Origin: Ceratodon purpureus
Taxonomy: Eukaryota; Streptophyta; Bryopsida; Pseudoditrichales; Ditrichaceae
NCBI GenBank assembly: GCA_014871385.1
Contig: MU104856.1
Span: 1 to 64,000, forward strand
Direction: 5' to 3'
Length of the DNA stretch: 64,000 bases
Part shown: positions 23,537 to 36,365 of the stretch, piece by piece
How the letters are laid out: the number at the start of each line of letters is the position of its first letter
Position numbering within the stretch: the first letter of the stretch is position 1
Position numbers and translations under genes: made by a program
The notes under the pieces: generated by a model
Database searches by the model: none
The model's input: only the letters and a program-made list of their open reading frames with translations
Told to the model about the DNA's origin: nothing

Positions 23537-24679
23537 ACGCACACCGCCCTCGAATTAGTTACTCATTAGTAAGATTAGTGACTTCTCAATCGTGATTAGT
23601 AGTATTGTTAGGATTTGTTATTTGCGATTTAGGGGTTGGTTGGTGGGGGCCGCGCGAACGCGAGCCCCCGCTGGCACAAATTATGACGTGCATGCCCTCC
23701 GTGGAGAGATGCTAGAGTCACCCGGCCCGAAGTGCAATGGGGCAGGCTCCCCTAGGTCATCCGCCTTGTTGATCACGGATTGGCCCCGCCCAGGTAAGTG
23801 AGGAGAGCGTCGCGGGAGGTGGTATTTGTACTTGGGGGCGGGGTTGAGTGGGGGCGAACGATATGGGTTATATAGTTTTGTATGTATACTTTAACTTTTT
23901 TGGCGTCTGCGCGTTTGATGGTAATTTGGAGATTCCTGGTTGTGTTGTGGTGGAGGAAGGGGTTGAGGGGTTAGGGGTTGTGATTTGGGGTTTGTGTTGT
24001 TGGTGAGAGGGAGGGTTGTGGTGTTGGGAAGGGGAGTGTGGTGGGGGAGGTTGAGTGGAGAGTGTTGGGCCCAGGTGGGTGGAGAGATGGTGTGTGAGAT
24101 TTTTTGGTTTACCGGTGCTTGTGTGTTAGTGTTTTGGAGTGAAGTTTATTTTGTTCTGTTTGTTTCGGGAAATGGTTCAGTAAGAAGTAAGGGAAGTGTT
24201 TTTTGGATTCTGTGGCATGGCAGAGTTGAAATGCAAATTGTTTAGTCGTGGGGGTTGTGAATGTGAACGTCCAAGGGTGTGAGGTGTTTGAATTCATGTA
24301 ACACATGGTTTTGCATTTGATGGTTCTGAGCTGATGTTGTTGGTGTCAGAAAAGATACATAAAATATCACAATCTGTGGGAATTGGTAGTGTGCTTGCCG
24401 CTATGCGGTGTTCTATGAACCTGAAGCTAAAATCTGCAGGAAATTTGGTTGATGATTTTCTAGAGTCTGCAGATTAGAAAAAAGAGTATGCCTTGCATGG
24501 AAATACAAAGTCTCTACCTCTATTGCATCAAGCCGGTTTTTTAGCATCTCTGGTATTTGTTGTCTATTGTAAGGGAAACCATGTAAGCTTTGAAATTCTT
24601 GCTCATCAGATGTTCGGAGAGAGGCACCCATCCATGTCGCGAAATACATGATACAATGTTTGCAAACCGTGCAATGTGT
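23537..24679. other. Intergenic region between RPB4 and VPS24
   Basis: This includes the RPB4 promoter on the left and the 3'UTR of VPS24 on the right. A GC-rich patch (23640-23800) and a GT-rich patch (23900-24150) produce short open frames without recognisable similarity. No RNA gene or repeat was identified. Confidence 0.5.
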
Positions 24680-26352
24680 TCATGAGCGCACACTAGCCAG
24701 GCGAGCTCGTAAAGCATCCAGCTCTTCGTCGTCATCCTCTCCCTCAGCTGCTTCTTGTTGCTGCACAAACAGAAATTCGAGAGTCGAAGAACGTTTCTAG
24801 TCAGAGACACCAACTTTCAGAGCCTTGAACCTATCCCACATTGAGTGAAATCTCCAATAAATTCAGTACAGAAGCAGCAGATTAGAGAACGACGATTATA
24901 CCTTTCTGGCAGCCTGAGAAGCAGGCTTGACAGGCAGTTTGGCAGGCTTCTCTCTACTTGTCCCTGCGGTGGGGAGCTGCACAGCAGTCTCGACAGCAAG
25001 CTCAGACAACACCTTGTCAACCTCCTCCTCAATCTCGTCCTCCATGTCTTCGTTGTCAAGCGCCGAATCCAACCCGTCGTTTAGCATTTCTTCCATCACT
25101 CCAGCCTGCCACACATGTCCACTTGCTCGGATTCCTTCCAAACACCACCTACTTCCAACTGTGCAGATTGCACTAAACGAAAAAACTCCAACATAAAGTT
25201 CCAAGAAGTATTACATACCTTCATCATCTCCTTTGATAAGTCTTGCATGGTGGCCGCCACTTGGGGAGCCTTCATGAGCTTATTAACAAGCGTCATTACC
25301 TCGGTGCTCTTCTGCAAGTGCCCTACTGTCCTCACCGTGGCTGCAACCCAGAACCTTTATTATCAGTCAATGTCCAGAGCACGTTTCCAACTTCTTCAGT
25401 AATTCATAAAAGTTTTCATTATAATAACACGGACGAAGTGATGGACAAGGATTTTGTTTTGCTAGAACCCCGTACAGAGACCACGAGATCGTTCTTACCC
25501 AAACTCTCTCCGAGATGCATCGACACGGAGTTCAGTTGTGCTCGATTCTCGTACAGACGCCCTACAACCTTGCGGGAGCTCACAAGCTCCCTGGCCAAAG
25601 ACTGAAGTTCTCAAGAGTAAAGCACACAAGTTAGCTCCTCTCTTCAAGCATCCAGACAAATCAGACCATCATGTGGCAAGGCAAATATGCATAAACGATA
25701 AAAGAAACACATACTGAGCCTCCTTTGAAATCCTTGAACCAAACCTACATTCGCATAATCACAGCTCTAATTATTCTCATGTATGTTTACTGAGCACCCA
25801 TGTGGAATCTACGGAGTGAGAACTTTGAAATACAGTGACAAAGTGAAGGTGAAGCGACCTTTGCCGATTGCATGTCATTGCGTTTGGCAGCATCCTTGAT
25901 AGCCTTCTGAACAGTCTTCTCTTCTCGTTGAATCTCTGTCACGCAAAAACAACATCATACTTTATTCTCGATAGTCAGAGACAACAAGAACGTAAAACCT
26001 TAGCTCAAACTCATAGCTCTGAGCCATATCCTGTTTATCTGATTCGTATTCGAGGAAATCAAACCTGAGCGTTTCCAGAAATGACAACAAATCACACCGT
26101 TTCTCAAAACCGCCCTAAAACAGAGTCATTCCGATTCATCATGGTCTCCATTCTAAACAAACCTCGATCATGAGCCAATGCCCATAACACGATCTTCACC
26201 TAACCCTACCAGCAAAGTTCTGTGGAAAAGCACAACTCACCACGAATTTGGCGCTCCACATTGCGAGACTCCTGTCGCAGCTTGCGCTGCCACTCACGCA
26301 GCTGCTCTTGTGGAGTGACCCGGGGCTTAAACACCCCCAACACCCGCTCCAT
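24680..26352 (-). CDS. VPS24: ESCRT-III subunit VPS24 (CHMP3)
   Basis: VPS24/CHMP3 is a Snf7-fold ESCRT-III subunit that polymerises with VPS20, SNF7 and VPS2 on endosomes to form multivesicular bodies. Six exons join in frame: 26352-26241, 25935-25859, 25601-25499, 25340-25219, 25105-24902, 24760-24680 (699 bases, 232 residues, normal length). The basic N-terminal helix begins MERVLGVFKPRVTPQEQLREWQ. The middle helices read ELVSSRKVVGRLYENRAQLN and KSTEVMTLVNKLMKAPQVAA. The acidic helix has DNEDMEDEIEEEVDKVLSEL. The C-terminus, DDEELDALRARLASVRS, is a MIM1-type motif for VPS4 binding. The donor of exon 2 is weak (AAAG then GTCGCT), but the resulting junction fits the family. No frame damage was seen. 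Confidence 0.95.
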
Positions 26353-27381
26353 CTCCACAAACCCTCAAACTCAGCCGGTCGAGCGCTCCACTTTCTCCAG
26401 TCCCCCGCATTCAAAACCCCATCCCAACCGCCATCTCCAACATCACCAAGACTCCTTCAACCATCCAAAACCCTAGTAGGCTAACACATCGATCCAAAAG
26501 TCCAGCAACACCAGGCTTCACATTCGATCTCCTGATCTCCAAAACCAAAAACTCCTCCCAAAACCTGTCCAACCCAATGCCCAAGCCCTTCACGGATCAC
26601 TCCAGCGATCGTGCTGCCAATTTCGCAATCAACCCACTTCGCAAATGAGCTTGCATTTGCAATTCTACATGTTGAGGTTTGGAATAGGTGCAGTTCTCGT
26701 GTTGGGAACTGAACAGGGAACCCTGTGGGCCAGGAGGCACGAACCCCAACTTTGAGGCTTTCCTTCCATGTATGTGAAGTTATGAGTTACCCATCTGCAA
26801 GTGTTTGCTGAATTGAGGGTCATAGCTGTGGGAGAATCATCTGAGATCATCTGGTTTTGATCTTGGTTATGATGTGGTTACCTTTGTGACGATGTGCATC
26901 TTTTCGGAGGCGGTGTGAGGCACTTGGATGAGCAGAGATTGGTTTTTTGGTTGAAGTTGAGGAAGGAAGGTGTGGAGGCGTGATATGTAAGTGCTGTTCT
27001 TTGAAATTTTCTTCTCTTGCAATCGGGCGTTGTGGTTTATTGTGCTCAGATCATGGAGTGTTTGCGTTGAAGGGGCGAGGGTTTTGGAATTGTTGCCGTC
27101 TTGATTGCACCTTGTTGAATCTGATGAGGAAAGAAAAGAGATGTTTAAATTATCTGGCTAGTTACTGTGCTCTAAACAATGAAGAATTGAGTCAGTTCAG
27201 GAGCGGGATTGGGAGAATGTTGGGAGCATTTATTTCGATATGTGAACAGTTTCGATGAGAAGTTGTTGCCTCTGGAATGTTCTCTAATGTGGAGACTTTT
27301 CAGCTTTGTTCAGGATTAGGGACGTGCCTCGTTATCCCTCTGACTGGCAGATTGCTTAGTATTTGAACTTTTTTTGCAGAG
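26353..27381. promoter_or_regulatory. Divergent promoter region: VPS24 (-) and a small unit (+)
   Basis: The region lies between the VPS24 start and the first supported codon of the plus-strand unit at 27382. It is C-rich near VPS24 and GT-rich near the plus-strand unit, as in divergent promoters. An acceptor-like tract (TTTTTTTGCAG) ends at 27379, suggesting that a plus-strand leader intron stops there. A 103-codon open frame at 26947-27258 has no recognisable similarity. Confidence 0.4.
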
Positions 27382-28863
27382 ATGGGGATTATTGCAAAGC
27401 TTGCTCTCAAATACGTCCCCACGCTACCACGAGGGAGTCAAATTTCTCCGAGGATTTTTACGAAGAGGGGACACAATTCAGTCCAGGTAGTCCACTTAAC
27501 TCAAATATCATTCCAATGTAATATCTTTATTCAAAGACACACCTCCTTATGTTCAAAGTAATTCTGCATTTAGGACGTGATTGCATTAGGTTTAGCCTCC
27601 ACATATTCTGAAGCATTGAAAACAAATACCGTAGTAGGTGACGCTGAATATGTGTAAACAAATACGGGCTGTTTGGATCAACCCTTAACATGTAATAGGG
27701 AACATGGCAACATGGACACAGTTGTCATACTCTGTGTTACATTCTGTCTGTTTCAAATGTGTGCAGGGCTCCCTTTTAAGCTCTTCTATTCGCAGGGTCG
27801 CCAGGGGGATTGAGTGAAGGTGCAGGAGGGGTGTGATGAGACGTATATGACCACACAGGTCCTCAACAGGCTGCTTGAATCGCAAGATGTGTGGATACTG
27901 TTTCTAATATCATTATTGATCGTGGTTTGTATGGTCGAAGAATTGTTGTATGAACACACGCATCCTCTTTGCCTCGTGTGCATCGTGGACGGCCTCCTCT
28001 ACCAGAAGCTTTACGACCCCTTGTTTTTCATTGTGGAGGAGTATTTGTACATACCCCTATGTTTGATTGGAGAAGAGTTTTATGACGTTATGTGCGAATT
28101 TGTGGTGCACATGCTACGTCTTTTGCGACTACACGATGGTTAGCTTTATGGACATCTTCTTCTGTGTAAGGATTTAACTACTCTCTGGTCACTCTTCGCA
28201 TTGTGTCAATTATCCTTGGAATGTTGTCTTGGAATGTTGTCTTGGAATGGATTGAAATCTGACAGTTTTTGGTTTTGCCACTGTAACAGAATTGCCTTGA
28301 GCTTCTTTCATTGCGTCTTGCCTTCGGTGTGATTTGAGATTGGATTTGCATCTTCCCAGGGTCGATCTACATATAACACAGGCTTCGTGTTTGAATCGGT
28401 GAGACGGTTACTCTCATACTTTACACCTCTTCGTTCGTACTAATTTCTTATATCTCTTTAAAGGAATGGCAACCATGAGCTTGATTTAAGACCATACGCA
28501 GTGTACACATATGATCTCACCTTCACCTTATTTGAGCATACGCAGTGTACACATATGATCTCAAGGACACATGTATTTGGAAGAACAACAAGAGTCTTTA
28601 TCCAGAATGTTGTCTTGAGCAGAGTCTTGAAATGCTTGCTGAATATGCAAACTTGGACTGGTAACTTGAATTCGACGTGATTGTGTTGGTGCAGGGACCG
28701 CCATTATGAATCTTGACTACTTTGTGCCTTCAAAAGATGTGGAAGCGACGGGAAAGGGTTACAATTTTGGATTTTTACCAATCAACCTTGCTGTGTTCAA
28801 CCGACAACTCGGCAATGTTCATGTAAATATGTTGTTCGGTTAAGTGTTGCATTGATCATTTTA
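27382..28863 (+). CDS. Small unrecognised gene (possible mitochondrial protein)
   Basis: I do not recognise this gene. A strong acceptor precedes ATG 27382. The first exon (27382-27486) encodes 35 residues, basic and amphipathic without acids, like a mitochondrial presequence (MGIIAKLALKYVPTLPRGSQ). A phase-matched exon at 28360-28398 follows. The next candidate exon (from 28695) would end the protein after four codons, at about 52 residues, unless it is read in another frame. TKRG near the end of exon 1 recalls the start of mitochondrial ribosomal protein mL41, but the rest does not follow that family. Transcription is plausible; the product is uncertain. Confidence 0.3.
27814..28143 (+). 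other. Open frame of 109 codons with internal repeats, unrecognised
   Basis: The frame lies between the candidate exons of the small plus-strand unit. The protein is made of degenerate repeats of about 12-18 residues built on the pattern (V/I)(V/E)(E/D)xLYxxxxPLCL, for example VEELLYEHTHPLCL and VEEYLYIPLCL, with many Leu, Val and Tyr. It could be an alternative exon or a chance frame kept open by a decayed tandem repeat. No known family fits. Confidence 0.25.
28493..28563. repeat. Direct repeat of 27 bases, two copies
   Basis: A 27-base unit beginning CATACGCAGTGTACACATAT occurs at 28493-28519 and again, unchanged, at 28537-28563, with 17 bases between. It lies in a presumed intron. A shorter tandem (TGGAATGTTGTCT) lies nearby at about 28216-28245. 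Confidence 0.8.
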
Positions 28864-28869
28864 TAAGTT

Positions 28870-31800
28870 GTACAGTGCGAGTAGGACGTTAGTTCTCTAG
28901 CTTATAAAAACCAGTATGTCCGTTTTTATTGTTGGTGCAGCATCAAGCATGGAGTAGAATGTTACGATAAGAATGATGATTTCTTTTCGGGGGTCTCATG
29001 TGCATCAAGGTAACAGACTACTGCCCTTATTTGTTGTCTCATGAACATAGATATTTACAGCTAGGTGCCACGAATGTATTGTTAGGTGACCCTTTGTGCA
29101 GCTCTTCCATAGCGGAGACCTTATTCGAATGGAGAGATCTCGATGAAGGCGAGTTATGGAACCTTCCGAGTTAGGCAGAGAGTAGGCCTGACTCAAACAG
29201 CCAAATGCTGGTCCCCAATCTGCAGGTCTGAAAGTGAGTCTCCAGTTCAATCGTTGAGGTAATGCTGCTCCACAGCTGCTTGAGAATGGTCAGTCTTCCA
29301 GCAGGCTCAGCCAATTCAGGTGGGCGGTCTTCTCCACAACACACCACACTTCATGTAAAAGTTGACGTGCTAAAAGGACACTCAGCTGAATATGAAAAGG
29401 TGTAAAAACTCTCAGACGAAATGGTTCATACCAAAGTGATATCACAATTGACTTCAATGATAATGTTGCAAACATGTTAACCCTGCTTCAGTTGATTAGT
29501 TATCAATATCATCACTCTAGGTAACACTAATGGATTAACCATTTCAGATCACCTCATTCTTCATGGAACTCTTGAACCTAAAGTAAAACTGTGAAAGAGT
29601 GTAGTGTGCCGTAGTGGTATGACATCACTACCGTATATCATTGAGCTTGTGCAATAAAACATGGTACCCATCTAACTGCAAGAATACCAATCTGTACAGA
29701 ACAAGTTAGACTGGACTGTACTGGTCTATCTACCCTTTTGGCACTTACTCATCAAGCATCAGGAATTTAAGGAGGTCCCAGTAGACAGGAGAAAGGTCTG
29801 CCAGGCTTGTTAATTGTCTTGTTTAAGAGCCTGGTAGAAGGGAATCTTTGGAGCTGGTAAAAATATTAAAGTCGTATTAAATTCAATGGTATAGCCGTCG
29901 TACAAGTGTACTCTGATACTGTCTCTCCAGGCTTTGGTCATCTGTATCGTATTTCAACATTCGCAATGGATACGAGTATAATGCATAATGTTGATTTGGG
30001 ATGTATGTTGTATGTATGTCGATCATGTACTCCCCAAGCCAGGCTATAATATCCAACTCCCTCATGTCAGCTTGTAGCTATTGGTACTGTTGTTAGGTAG
30101 CAGGTTTGTTCATAAATGATTTTTAAATAAGAAAACCAAAAAAAATTAAATTAAATTAAAACATAGAAGAACGAAAATATGAGAAATTATTTATTTAGAT
30201 ATATTATCTATTTAAAGTCATTTTAGGTTATTTTTATTTTTATTTTTTTATGAAACAATAATCAAAAAATGGTTTTTTGAAAGATGTATCTTTTTTTTTT
30301 AGAAAAAAATCAAAAAGTATTCATTTTGAGGTGGACAAACTTGCTACCCAATTACAATGGTGTGAAGAGATAAATTTAGTTGAATAAGCAATAAACAATT
30401 TTAGTGTTCTTAGCGGACGTGAATAAAGTGTATGTTTTGTTTCATCCCATTATGTATCTTATTCATTAAAATGAGATTGACATCAATTTTTAGATGTAAG
30501 TAAGGTAGAGACAAGAACATTCTTACTCAAAGCCTTTGATGATCACATCCATAGTTGTTGGTGATAGAGGTGATAATATAGAGTTGTATTAATAGGGATA
30601 ACTATGACATTTTGGAATGAATATAAAATATTTTTTTGTATGTAGGATCATTCTATCCAATAAAATAATACATTCAAGGCCTAAAATATTTCATTTGTAT
30701 TTTAAAGATTCTAAATGAATATTCTATATTTAACAAACCTATTAAATCTAGATATAAATAAATTTTATACTTTCCATCCTTGCTCTTCTATATTATTTCA
30801 TTATGGTATGTGAGACGTCCAAATTCTATAGTAACATTAGATGAGAAGTTTCGAATAATGTATATCCATTTTCAAAAAATGTGTACTACCATGAAATTGT
30901 AATACCACACACTTTGATATAATGGGTTTAGATTTATTTCAATTAAGGACCATTGAAGTGACTTTAACCTTGATTGAATTTTCCTCCATATTATTTAGAA
31001 ATTCTATAGGAAATGGTAAACTATTTTTATGCCTTTTTGGTAGTTAAGACCTTATACAATATCTAAAAATAAATTATATCATATAATTGGTTTAATCTAA
31101 TTGTCAAATGTTGGCAGTTTTAATTTGCATCTTATCCAAGCTAAAGGTCAAGAGTCATATAATTTCACCAATTAAATTTAAAGAAAGGTACAAATTGTCC
31201 CCTTCAACTTCATATTAGAGTCCAAACCTATTATTGTCTAAAATGTCTAAATAGAAATATTTTTTACGAGTTTTTGAAACATAAAGGAAACTTGCCTCCT
31301 ATAAAATGATTACTTTGTAAATGGTTGGTTTGAAGAAGTTAGTTTTCTGCAGACGGATTTCTTGTTTGGATTATTTAACTATGATATCATCCCTCCTATA
31401 ATCGTTGACCTTTCAGAACATTCTTGTTCAATATTTAGTTGAATTAAAATTGATATGATACATATTCCACTGAATAAGCTAAAATCCTAAAAGGCCTTCT
31501 AAAAAGAACTTGAGTGAACTAATTGCGTTCTCAGAATATGTTGAACTAATTACAAGTTAGTTTAGTTAGTTCTCGATTAATTATAAATTACTTTAGATAA
31601 TTTTAAGATGCAATTTTGTATAATGGAAAGGTAGATGGAGGCTAAAGGCTAGAAGGGAAGAAGACTTGATATTTGGCAACTCATGGATTAAGAGACTTGA
31701 ATCCACCTTATGATTTGAAGGTTTATGTCTAGATAGACTAGAAGTATACTGAGAACATCATTTGTTCCAATTTTGGTGCCAAGAACTTAGACTCTCAATA

Positions 31801-33330
31801 GAAAATTGGACCATCAAAAACAAAACAAAAATAATTATTTATTTATTTTTAAATAAGAGCTTAAAGTTTTTGTTGGAATACGTGCATGGAAAAACATCTT
31901 TATGCTATCAATGGCTAGTCATATATCACAAGCCTTATAATATATTGTATATCAATCTTTTAACATTCATTGACACTAGAGGTATATTAGTACTTAAAAT
32001 GTCACATTTCAATAGAATATAAATTCATCAAAATAATTTATTAATTAATTAAAAAGTCACATATTTTATTATTATTTTAGAGACATTCAGGTTTTCATTT
32101 TTCAACAAGCTTATAAACCAAGCCTTTGGATTCTTACTATTAATCGAGCATAAAATTTGATAGGCGCCTTTGGATTTCAGCTTGAGTTGAAGTAGGCCTT
32201 AGGCATTTATTTAGAGATTCATAATGGTAGGCTATTTGTTGGTATAAATCCTTTTCTGCTTTCAATTATTCACTCAACATAGCCAAGCTACTACAATTAT
32301 CACATTTGTCCAACGAATTTATTAGTGTTCAAATCCAGACCAGTTAATTGAGATAAACACTCTATTCAACCAAAAATAAGCTCATGAGTTGGAGATCAAT
32401 TCCTAAGGAAAACTGGTCTTATACCACCAAGCCCTTATTGAATTGGTTTTGAATTTTGTTATTGATTACTTGTGACTATAGAATTTACTGTCAAAGGAAT
32501 CGAATAGTTCTTTACTTTTATTCCTTTGTTATGTGGACATAAATTTAGGGTGGAATAAACAAACACTTAAATCACATCAATCTGTTTGGATGATCAAAGT
32601 TTCTCTTCTTCCTAGGGATTGAAGTTAAACTTAGGAAATGCAAGACATAACCAAACACTTTATAGCCATTAAGTCAAAAAATTCAGTGGCGGTTTACATA
32701 GTGGCAAGAATCTCTTGTTCTCATCAAATTCATGTCAAAGACTCCAAATTCTTAGATTCCAAATATATATTATAAAATAGAAAAATTGGAGTTATTTTTC
32801 CATTAACTCCAACATTAACAGGGGAATCAAATAAACACTATTTAAAACCACCATTGAAATGGCTAGCATGAACCATAGATAGAGTATTTTCAGCGATTTA
32901 AGAGTAACCTTTAAGAGCATCCCGAGTCCACACGGTCGAAGCAAGATAATCATCATCAAAGGGCTAGTAAAGATAGTTATATGGCAAAGCTTGAAGAGCA
33001 TGAGTAGCCCTTTATAGCCCAAAGACCTTACTCTTTATTGTATATTCTATAAAAAGATTGATGGACTCATAAGGAGGAGTTGGCAATTCAATCTAATTTA
33101 GCTCAATTGTCTTTTGAGGATCCACCGTTTATGCAAAAAAGTTTCAAAAGTTGTCATGTAGATACTTTGGAAGGTTGTAGACTTTGGGCTTTAGGCTCTA
33201 GTATTAAACACGAGAGGTCAATTTTAGCTCCTTTGCAATTTAAGTGGTGAAAATCAATGAACTTTTGGCCTTCAAACATAATGTGAATCTAGAGGGATTG
33301 GTTTCATGATTTCATCCTTGCAAAATGTTC
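28870..33330. other. Intergenic, AT-rich from 30100, no supported genes
   Basis: From 28870 to 30100 the composition is genic but no exon can be supported. From 30100 onward the DNA is strongly AT-rich with only short open frames (for example 31762-32022), none resembling known proteins. It is likely old repeat DNA. No boundaries of named elements were found. Confidence 0.5.
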
Positions 33331-33339
33331 ATCCAGTTA

Positions 33340-34086
33340 ATAATTACCATCCATATGTCCATTTTCATTCAATGCATATTTTTTATCCATCAAAATTTTA
33401 CATCTGGTCTTTGATTTTCATCCATCACTAACATATATCATCATATTTTATGATGTGGCAACAAATCCATCCATTGGATCCATTGTTCTAGAGTTGTTCC
33501 TTTGAAATTACAGAAAATTATATTGTTTGTATTTCAATAATTAGCAAAAATTTGAATTTTACTCCAATTTCATTGAATTTTTTTAGATTTCTTTTTCTCA
33601 CTGACAAGAATATATTTGTTGTTTGGATTTCCAATTAAACATGTTTAGATTATCCTTTTGGTTGTTTCGAATTAGGAGAATCTAAGGCATTTTCAACACA
33701 CCCCCAATGACTAAAAGGAGGATTTTTTGTCCTTAAATATGTATGGAGCTCAAAATTGATGAGCGTAAATCTAACTTCCATACCTACAAGAATTGATGAC
33801 CCTCCATTAAGCAAATGTGTTTGCAAAGTATACTTTTTGGATATCAAAACTTTGGCATTGCCGTATCAAAAAATCTTTTACATTGACTTTCAACCTTATA
33901 ATCTCCTAATTTTTTATGATGGATTGTGCTCTAATTTGGTAAATATCTTTGTATATATGTGGATACAAGATCATATGGTTACAAATTCTATGTGATTTCT
34001 AATTTTAGAAATAAGGAGGTTGCTATTAGTAGGATATATTTTTGGCACTTTTGGCTTCAAAAACACCAAGAAATCTTAGGGGTTAA
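33340..34086 (+). repeat. Fragment of the TTAA-element family (related to the 37487-38642 copy)
   Basis: The segment with catccat/catctaa runs followed by GCAAATGTGTTTGCAAAGTA is a diverged copy of part of the element at 37487-38642. Its right end is CTTAGGGGTTAA at 34075-34086, matching the family terminus. The left terminus was not found, so this copy is probably truncated. Confidence 0.5.
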
Positions 34087-36278
34087 CAATCATTGGCACT
34101 AGACATATGTTGAATTTCAATTAGTCAAAAAAATTCCATGACAATATATCTACTGCTAAAACAATTTCTATATATTCTTCATTAGTGTGTTCACCTTCTT
34201 CATTTTTCCAAAAAAAATAAATTAAATTTTAATTTTCTATGAATTTAAAAAAAAACTAGCTCATGGTCATTGCCTTTGAAACTTCGTACTATGATTATCC
34301 AAAGGTTTAAATTTGTGTATTTTAATGTATTTTTCCAGCCCAAAACTTTGCTCTCTTCTTACTTTGGTCTGAAATTTTGATGGTCTGCATCTGAACTTGG
34401 TCATGGTGGCAGCCCTAAGTTATGGATATTCTACAATGCCTTTACGTATGGACAACCAAACTGGCATTTGAGAACAGCTGATGTCCACTACTAACATGCC
34501 ATGTCATCGCCAATTAAGAATCGTCCGTTTATGCCCTCGCCATGCTTGGAGGTATAGATCATGCATCCCACAAAACCATAGCTTGCACAACACCACAATG
34601 CCGAACTGTAAGGTTGCTGTACTACTCTCTTGAATGTTAGAGCGGTTCCACGTGGAAAGGCTTTCTTGCACACTACTGTATTCCTCAAGTGTGACGCATG
34701 TAAGGTGGCTCCTTCGCACTGGTGGTTTCTACGTCCGGAGAGTGTTCGCTGAAAGAGGCGACTAGGGTTTTTACATTGGATGCTTTCATGTGGCTGCCAG
34801 CTTGGACCGTGTCACCCACAATCATAAATTCCTGTTCCTTGTAGTGGTGCACTTTTGGATCCTTTGCAAGGTCAGTCAAGAGCCGAATACTTCCTTGAGG
34901 CTCCAAACGAACGTTGGTACTTCCTGTAATCCAAACAGTGGAGGTAGGCCATGCCCAGTTTACCTACATGCCAGCGGCATCTTCCAAACTCTTCTGGTGG
35001 ATCTTGCGTTGGAGTCATGACCTTTCAATTGATCCCCCAATTAATTCAGAAAAAATGCTTTCTCCGGTCCCAGCACTAGACATGCACTTGTGAATATTTC
35101 AGCTCTCACCGAAAGTTCATCCAGCCCACCTTCTACTCTATTCACTTCATTTATGAACCAGCTGGGGAAAAATAAGTGAAAAGAAGTGTCAAGAATCACA
35201 AAATTCTCCAAAATAAATGAATAAACTTGGAAAACTACCACGGTAGTGTCTTGACCATGGAGAAATTTTTGGGATGGGCAAGTGATGGAAATGTGTGAAA
35301 TTAATTGCTTAGAAAATAAGCAAGATGGGATGGGGTGATGTGCGGCTTTTGCATGTGCCTGTGTGTCTCTAGTTGTTGGGGGAGCATGGAGAGAGTCTTT
35401 GGACGGTTTGACGGCTCCCTCTCACAGCTCTCCATGGCCCGTGACTTTCAATCATGATCCTGCCTCGCTTTCCCCCTCGTGAGAATTGTCCAATAGGTTC
35501 TGGAATTGCAATGGACCTCCTGCTCCTCCAAGGATGCTCTCTTTGAAACCGTCCTGGGGTGGCAGCCTAACTTGCAATCCTGCTGCTTGCATTTCCGGCT
35601 CATGATGGAAAGCATCATGTTGTTTTACATATCCACATATATTGCTTCTCCTAGAAGTTTCAGATTCCAATCCTCCGGGCCTCTCATTTTTGCACACCTG
35701 ATTATTCCCTTGACCCGGATGCTACACAATTTCTTGCCATCCTTAGGGTCATACGAATCATGATTTCATCTTGAAGTAATATGCAGCTTATGAGTCACTG
35801 ATAATTTCATCCAAGTAAATCGTCGGGTATAAACTGGGCTTCTCTTCAAATTGTACTCCACAACAACTGTATCTGACTAATAGAATAAATCGAATTATAT
35901 CATACTCAGCTTGTGGCATGGATTGTGAATAATCTAGGTTTTGTAGACTCAGGTCTCGGCTGGCTTTTTATCTTGAAGTACAGAAGGATGCAATCAGCAA
36001 TTCATCTGATTTTTGACCAACTTATTGGTGAATGACGAAGGTGTTGCCTAAGAATTTTCACTACTAGACTCAAATGATGGAGTTGGGTTGCCTCTTTCAG
36101 TGGAATGTCTAACAGACTTGAAACTGTGCATGCACACTACATGCGCCATTGCTAGGGTTTCCGCCACGGTTTGAAACAACTTGTAGCGTGTAGGGCCAGG
36201 GTGCTCTTTTTGGGCGGTGGCATGATTCCCAGATTAACGGAGGCTAGGAATCAAAAAGTCATTTCATACTGTCCAGAT
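34087..36278. other. Intergenic stretch of mixed composition, no supported gene
   Basis: GC content is higher between 34400 and 35800 than in the neighbouring repeats, and several 60-85 codon frames occur. Two minus-strand segments (35110-35161 and 34685-34923) look exon-like, but their reading phases do not join. No family was recognised. Confidence 0.4.
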
Positions 36279-36365
36279 CATTTCAATAGGTGGGCAGCCC
36301 CTTCTTGTAAACCAATTGTATGCAGGAACTGGTTTACGAGAAGGGGCTAAGCATCCATTGAAATG
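36279..36365. ncRNA. MicroRNA-precursor-like hairpin
   Basis: Arms 36279-36314 and 36330-36365 are complementary over 36 positions without gaps. 31 positions are Watson-Crick pairs and two more are G:U pairs. The only interruptions are one mismatch and a 3-base internal loop, and the terminal loop is 15 bases. The inner 19 base pairs (AGCCCCTTCTTGTAAACCA with its partner) are almost perfect. This is the geometry of a plant MIR foldback or of a tiny inverted-repeat element. No expression evidence is available. Confidence 0.5.

Noticed and set aside
23069..23569. Plus-strand frame of 166 codons
   Set aside because: It is an antisense shadow of RPB4; the minus-strand protein is a clear family member.
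27382..28398. Assignment of the small plus-strand unit to mitochondrial ribosomal protein mL41
   Set aside because: Only a TKRG stretch and a later TGF fit; the conserved C-terminal VVPDLTGFKLKPY-type segment is absent.
34685..35161. Two minus-strand exon-like segments (GSTNVRLEPQGSIRLLTDLA and WFINEVNRVEGGLDELS)
   Set aside because: Both look coding, but the only available splice phases do not join and no family was recognised.
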